Shown piece after piece: positions 7,042 through 8,019 of a stretch of DNA of 8,019 nt (position 1 is the stretch's first letter; every line of letters starts with the position of its first letter). The notes beneath the pieces were generated by a model. That model saw only the letters and a program-made list of their open reading frames with translations, did not search any database and was not told where the DNA came from. The position numbers and the translations under genes are program-made. Source of the DNA: Candidatus Binatota bacterium (lineage in GTDB: Bacteria > Desulfobacterota > Binatia > Bin18); NCBI GenBank assembly GCA_011523315.1, contig WTHE01000070.1, positions 1-8,019 of the forward strand, given 5' to 3'.

Positions 7042-7836
7042 TCAGCTGGGCGACGGAGGAGATTTGGTGCTCGGCCGTCTTGTCTTGGCCGGCGGACAGG
7101 CCGGCAGGCTGAGCCGAAAGACCGTCCCCCGACCCGGCTCGGTGGTATAGGTAATCGTCCCCTCGTGGGCCAGGACAATCTGTCGCACCACGGCCAGCCC
7201 CAGCCCCATGCCACTCGGTTTGGTGGTGGTGAACAGCTCAAAAATATCCAGGCCGTCCGGGATGCCAGCCCCGGTGTCCATGACCTCCAGCGTGACGTGG
7301 CCGTCGGCCTGGTCGGCCCGGACGGTCAGGCAGCCGCCCTGCGACATGGCTTCGACCGCGTTCTGGCACAGGTTGAGCACGACCTGCTTGAGCTTCTCCT
7401 GGTCGCCCATGACCAGGGGCAGATCGGGCCGAACCTCGTTGTGGAGCTGAATCCCCCGCTCGGCGTATTGGACGGTTTCCACCGCCAGCAGCTCGGTGAC
7501 GAGGCTGGCCAGCGCGGTCGGTTGCAGATCGAGCGCATGGGCGCGGGCCAGGGAGCGGAACTCGACCAGCAGCGAGCGCAGGCGGTTGATCTCGCTCGAC
7601 AGGTCGTGAACGGTCGCGCGCAGCAGCTCCTTGTCGGGTGGGCCCGGCTTCATCAGGTCGCGTTCCAGCAGCTGCACGGTCGTGGACATGCCGTTGAGCG
7701 GGTTGCCGATTTCATGCACCAGCTTGGCGGTGGTGAGACCCATGGTGGCCAGCCGCTCGCTCTCCAATCGACGGTCTGCTGGGGTCCGAGCGGCTGATCT
7801 CAGCGGTCGGTCTCGCGTCTTCCTGTCCTTGGCCAT
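7042..7836 (-). CDS. Soluble sensor-less histidine kinase
   Basis: This 264-residue two-component kinase has the core modules only. A basic N-terminus (1-30) is followed by the dimerisation/phosphoacceptor helix with the H-box LVHEIGNPLNGM (H41 as phosphorylation site). The ATP-binding domain has an N-box VLNLCQNAVEAM (N155, N159), G1 DTGAGIPDG (187-195), F-box FELFTTTKP (199-207) and G2 GMGLGLAV (209-216). It ends in a Pro/Lys/Ser-rich tail. There is no membrane segment and no recognisable PAS, GAF or periplasmic sensor domain, so the signal input must be through a partner protein or the short N-terminus. The start at 7836 is preceded by AAGGAGG only three bases away, a strong SD with tight spacing; ATG at residue 32 would cut into the region leading to the H-box. 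It converges with the response regulator gene (20 bp between stops) and is probably its cognate kinase, based on proximity. Confidence 0.93.
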   Translation of the reverse strand: MAKDRKTRDRPLRSAARTPADRRLESERLATMGLTTAKLVHEIGNPLNGMSTTVQLLERDLMKPGPPDKELLRATVHDLSSEINRLRSLLVEFRSLARAHALDLQPTALASLVTELLAVETVQYAERGIQLHNEVRPDLPLVMGDQEKLKQVVLNLCQNAVEAMSQGGCLTVRADQADGHVTLEVMDTGAGIPDGLDIFELFTTTKPSGMGLGLAVVRQIVLAHEGTITYTTEPGRGTVFRLSLPACPPAKTRRPSTKSPPSPS

Positions 7837-7843
7837 CTTCCTC

Positions 7844-7871
7844 CTTATAGCGCGGTGTCCCAGCTTTGCAA
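7844..7871 (-). promoter_or_regulatory. Possible sigma70-type promoter for the kinase gene
   Basis: On the minus strand TTGCAA (7871-7866) and TATAAG (7849-7844) are spaced 16 bp apart. The -10 hexamer matches the consensus at 5 of 6 positions and the -35 at 4 of 6. Transcription would then begin almost at the ATG, giving little or no leader, while the same bases provide a strong SD. The two readings conflict, so this call is weak. Confidence 0.25.
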
Positions 7872-7907
7872 CGCGCCGGCGCGCAGCCCGTCCTGAAAAT
7901 GGGACAC
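7855..7907. repeat. Inverted repeat GTGTCCCA / TGGGACAC
   Basis: GTGTCCCA (7855-7862) and its exact inverse TGGGACAC (7900-7907) lie 45 bp apart centre to centre. They are about 85 and 40 bp upstream of the -24 element of the sigma54 promoter. This is a typical range for upstream activator sites of NtrC-class proteins. They are candidate binding sites for the neighbouring regulator; this is inference. Confidence 0.45.
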
Positions 7908-7918
7908 ACCGGGCTGCG
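7872..7918. repeat. 12-bp GC palindrome and 9-bp inverted repeat
   Basis: CGCGCCGGCGCG (7872-7883) is a perfect 12-bp palindrome. Overlapping its end, CGCAGCCCG (7882-7890) and CGGGCTGCG (7910-7918) are perfect 9-bp inverted copies around 19 bases. The second pair could form a stem-loop in RNA or serve as a dyad binding site. Both sit between the kinase gene and the sigma54 promoter. Confidence 0.45.
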
Positions 7919-7945
7919 AGAGGTCACACATAGCCGTTTTCAACC

Positions 7946-7961
7946 TGGCACGCAGCTTGCG
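7946..7961 (+). promoter_or_regulatory. Sigma54 (RpoN) -24/-12 promoter
   Basis: TGGCACGCAGCTTGCG matches the sigma54 consensus (TGGCACG, four bases, TTGC) with the invariant GG (7947-7948) and GC (7959-7960) at the required 10-bp spacing. Transcription would start near 7972, leaving a leader of about 44 nt before the ATG at 8016. The site lies in intergenic DNA, reads toward the truncated gene at the right edge, and sits next to an NtrC-class regulator and kinase. That context makes a chance match unlikely. Confidence 0.85.
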
Positions 7962-8003
7962 ACAGGTTTGGATAGGCAGACGCGCTTTTCGTGACCGGGA
8001 CAT

Positions 8004-8008
8004 GGAGG
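8004..8008 (+). promoter_or_regulatory. Ribosome binding site for the gene at 8016
   Basis: GGAGG at 8004-8008 is followed by seven bases and then ATG at 8016-8018. This supports 8016 over the out-of-frame ATG at 8002, which overlaps the SD itself. Confidence 0.75.
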
Positions 8009-8015
8009 ACCAACA

Positions 8016-8019
8016 ATGC
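8016..8019 (+). CDS. Start of a sigma54-controlled gene, truncated at window edge
   Basis: Only the ATG and one more base are visible, so the product cannot be identified. The call rests on the strong SD seven bases upstream and the consensus sigma54 promoter about 55 bp upstream. It is the probable target of the neighbouring two-component system. A type IV pilin would be one possibility given known PilS/PilR logic, but nothing in the visible bases tests this. Confidence 0.6.

Noticed and set aside
8002..8019. ATG at 8002 (MEDQQC) as start of the right-edge gene
   Set aside because: It overlaps the GGAGG that best serves the ATG at 8016 and has no good SD of its own.

Overview
The window comes from a GC-rich, Gram-negative-type bacterium. 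It holds an alpha-glucan phosphorylase, a large secreted leucine-rich-repeat (LRR) protein, and a two-component pair whose regulator belongs to the sigma54-dependent NtrC class. This mix fits an environmental deltaproteobacterium-grade or Tectomicrobia-like lineage. No rRNA or marker gene is present, so that placement is inference only.

Layout. Positions 1-2101 (minus) carry the first 700 codons of a GT35 alpha-glucan phosphorylase whose 3' end lies beyond the left edge. Positions 2196-5162 (minus) carry a 988-codon secreted protein. In order it has a signal/anchor segment, an Ig-like (He_PIG-like) region, plant-type LRRs, a Calx-beta domain, a Gly/Ser-rich linker and two tandem C-terminal repeats of a Cys/Trp-containing domain that I cannot name. 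Positions 5163-5668 are a roughly 500 bp divergent intergenic region. Next to the LRR gene it seems to hold a decayed fragment of a LuxR-family regulator, which runs into the annotated N-terminus of the LRR protein. Positions 5669-7021 (plus) encode a complete NtrC-family response regulator. Positions 7042-7836 (minus) encode a short soluble histidine kinase. The two face each other, with stop codons about 20 bp apart. Positions 7837-8015 form a compact regulatory region. It has a consensus-quality -24/-12 (sigma54) promoter reading rightwards, several inverted repeats upstream of it, and a good Shine-Dalgarno in front of a gene whose ATG is almost the last thing in the window.

Working together. 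The kinase and regulator probably form one phosphorelay. The sigma54 promoter beside the kinase gene is the obvious candidate target, so the truncated gene at 8016 may be the output of the system. No shared pathway is evident between the phosphorylase and the LRR protein, although both lie on the minus strand and are separated by only 97 bp. No RNA genes, CRISPR arrays or insertion sequences were recognised.
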